Program-made: the position numbers and the translations under genes
Shown: piece by piece, positions 63,151-64,000 of the stretch
Numbering within the stretch: the first letter of the stretch is position 1
Layout of the letters: the number at the start of each line of letters is the position of its first letter
Notes under the pieces: generated by a model
The model's database searches: none
The model's input: only the letters and a program-made list of their open reading frames with translations
Told to the model about the DNA's origin: nothing
Assembly: GCF_051175565.1 (NCBI RefSeq)
Contig: NZ_CP195105.1
Location: 2,418,001 to 2,482,000, forward strand
DNA length: 64,000 bases
Origin: Daejeonia sp002484105
GTDB lineage: Bacteria; Bacteroidota; Bacteroidia; Flavobacteriales; Weeksellaceae
Reading direction: 5' to 3'

Positions 63151-63894
63151 ATGGATTTTTCAGAACGTTTTTCAGGGAAAGCACAGGACTATATCCGCTA
63201 CCGTCCGAAATATCCTGCAGCCATGAGATATCTTCTGATCCTTGAAACCGGACTGCTGCCGACGGATTGCGTCGCAGACATTGGTTCGGGAACGGGCATT
63301 TCTTCGGAAATTTTTACCGAAAACGGAAACACCGTATATGCCGTAGAGCCCAATGATGATATGAGGAATGCTGCTGAAATGCTTTTCCGAGATGAACCAA
63401 AATTTATCAGTATCAAAGGTTCGGCAGAACATACCACTCTGGCAGACAAAAGCATTGATCTGGTTTTTGCAGGAACTGCCTTTCATTGGTTTGATATTCC
63501 TGAAACCCGGAAAGAATTCAACCGTATTCTCAAAAACGACGGCCATATCGTCATTTCCTGGAATCACCGCGATCTGGAATCACCGCTGCAAAAGAAACTG
63601 GAAGAAATCTTCGGGCGACATCTTGAAAAAATAAAAAAGGCAGAAAACCAAAAAGAAGGCGAAAGTATAAAAGAATTCTTTGGAGACCAGGAATTTAAGC
63701 ATACAATTCTGAAAAACACACAGCAGTTTACCTTTCCTGAACTGATGGGAAGAATGCGTTCCTCTTCTTATTTTCCGCCAAAACAGGATGCACTGTACAA
63801 CATTCTCGAAACGGAAATTGCAGAAGTCTTCAGCACATTCGAGCATAACGGTAAAATCAACTTTAATTATAAAACCCATATTTACTGGGTATAA
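63151..63894 (+). CDS. Class I SAM-dependent methyltransferase
   Basis: A 247-residue methyltransferase. SAM-binding motif I is VADIGSGTGISSEIFTENGN, motif II acidic residue in YAVEPNDDMRN and motif III-IV region SIDLVFAGTAFHWFD. The substrate is unknown; sequences of this type are annotated as methyltransferase domain 11 proteins. It is probably co-transcribed with idi. Confidence 0.85.
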   Translation: MDFSERFSGKAQDYIRYRPKYPAAMRYLLILETGLLPTDCVADIGSGTGISSEIFTENGNTVYAVEPNDDMRNAAEMLFRDEPKFISIKGSAEHTTLADKSIDLVFAGTAFHWFDIPETRKEFNRILKNDGHIVISWNHRDLESPLQKKLEEIFGRHLEKIKKAENQKEGESIKEFFGDQEFKHTILKNTQQFTFPELMGRMRSSSYFPPKQDALYNILETEIAEVFSTFEHNGKINFNYKTHIYWV

Positions 63895-63912
63895 CCCCAA
63901 ATATCAGTACAC

Positions 63913-64000
63913 ATGAAAAGAACTTCACTTTACGACCAGCATACCGCTTTGGGAGCCAAAATAGTGCCTTTTGCAGGATTCGAGATGCCGGTACAGTATT
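63913..64000 (+). CDS. gcvT: Glycine cleavage system T protein, N-terminal part
   Basis: The frame opens MKRTSLYDQHTALGAKIVPF and AGFEMPVQY, the characteristic start of aminomethyltransferase (T protein), which transfers the methylene group of glycine to tetrahydrofolate. It runs off the window edge after 29 residues. Confidence 0.85.
   Translation, partial: MKRTSLYDQHTALGAKIVPFAGFEMPVQY

Overview
The window reads as a chromosomal segment of a member of the Bacteroidota, most likely a flavobacterium of the Chryseobacterium/Weeksellaceae group. The evidence is TamL and DUF5686 outer-membrane proteins, an S46 dipeptidyl-peptidase, SusC-like and siderophore-type TonB receptors, EpsC-type serine acetyltransferase, and promoters of the form TTG-N19-22-TAnnTTTG, which is the pattern known for the primary sigma factor of this phylum. 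No rRNA, tRNA or CRISPR array was seen.

Left core (1-17 kb): RNA methyltransferase, tamL, a patatin, thiD, a CYTH protein, a thioredoxin-like protein, a TonB receptor behind a DtxR/IdeR-like iron box, a hotdog thioesterase, a cysteine operon (epsC-cysK) preceded by a cysteine-rich leader peptide and an attenuator-like terminator, rplS with a structured leader, an SGNH hydrolase and a frameshifted GH31 alpha-glucosidase. Right core (48.3-64 kb): succinate/acetate CoA-transferase, MgtC, a DPP11-like peptidase, a DUF5686 protein, a lipoprotein, alaS, an SDR, prfB, a DedA protein, idi, a methyltransferase and the start of gcvT.

Between them (about 17-48.3 kb) lies a visibly AT-richer accessory region. 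It opens with IS elements and broken genes (17-23.7 kb). From 23.7 to 37.9 kb follows the most striking feature: nine long imperfect-palindromic sites, all in one orientation, each closing a one- to four-gene cassette read in the same direction. The cargo is YefM/YoeB, a zeta-like toxin, a PIN toxin pair, a Fic protein, a ParE toxin pair, a lipoprotein, a four-gene arsenic operon and unknown genes. In six cassettes the first bases are the reverse complement of the last bases over 10-17 bp. This is what a circularising, integron-like cassette with its own split attC-like site predicts. No integron integrase is present, so this is an integrase-less cassette cluster or a new relative of one.

Next to it is a tightly overlapping ten-gene operon (38.0-45.8 kb): MarR regulator, phytoene desaturase, phytoene synthase, a small unknown, an SRPBCC protein, carotene hydroxylase, lycopene cyclase, lipocalin, photolyase and an epimerase. 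It looks like a zeaxanthin/photoprotection unit; isoprenoid precursor supply would come from the core genome (idi is at 62.6 kb). The divergent TonB receptor beside it is cut by an IS fragment. Several genes carry single-base frameshifts, two of them in A8 runs, which may be real decay, slippage sites or assembly error.
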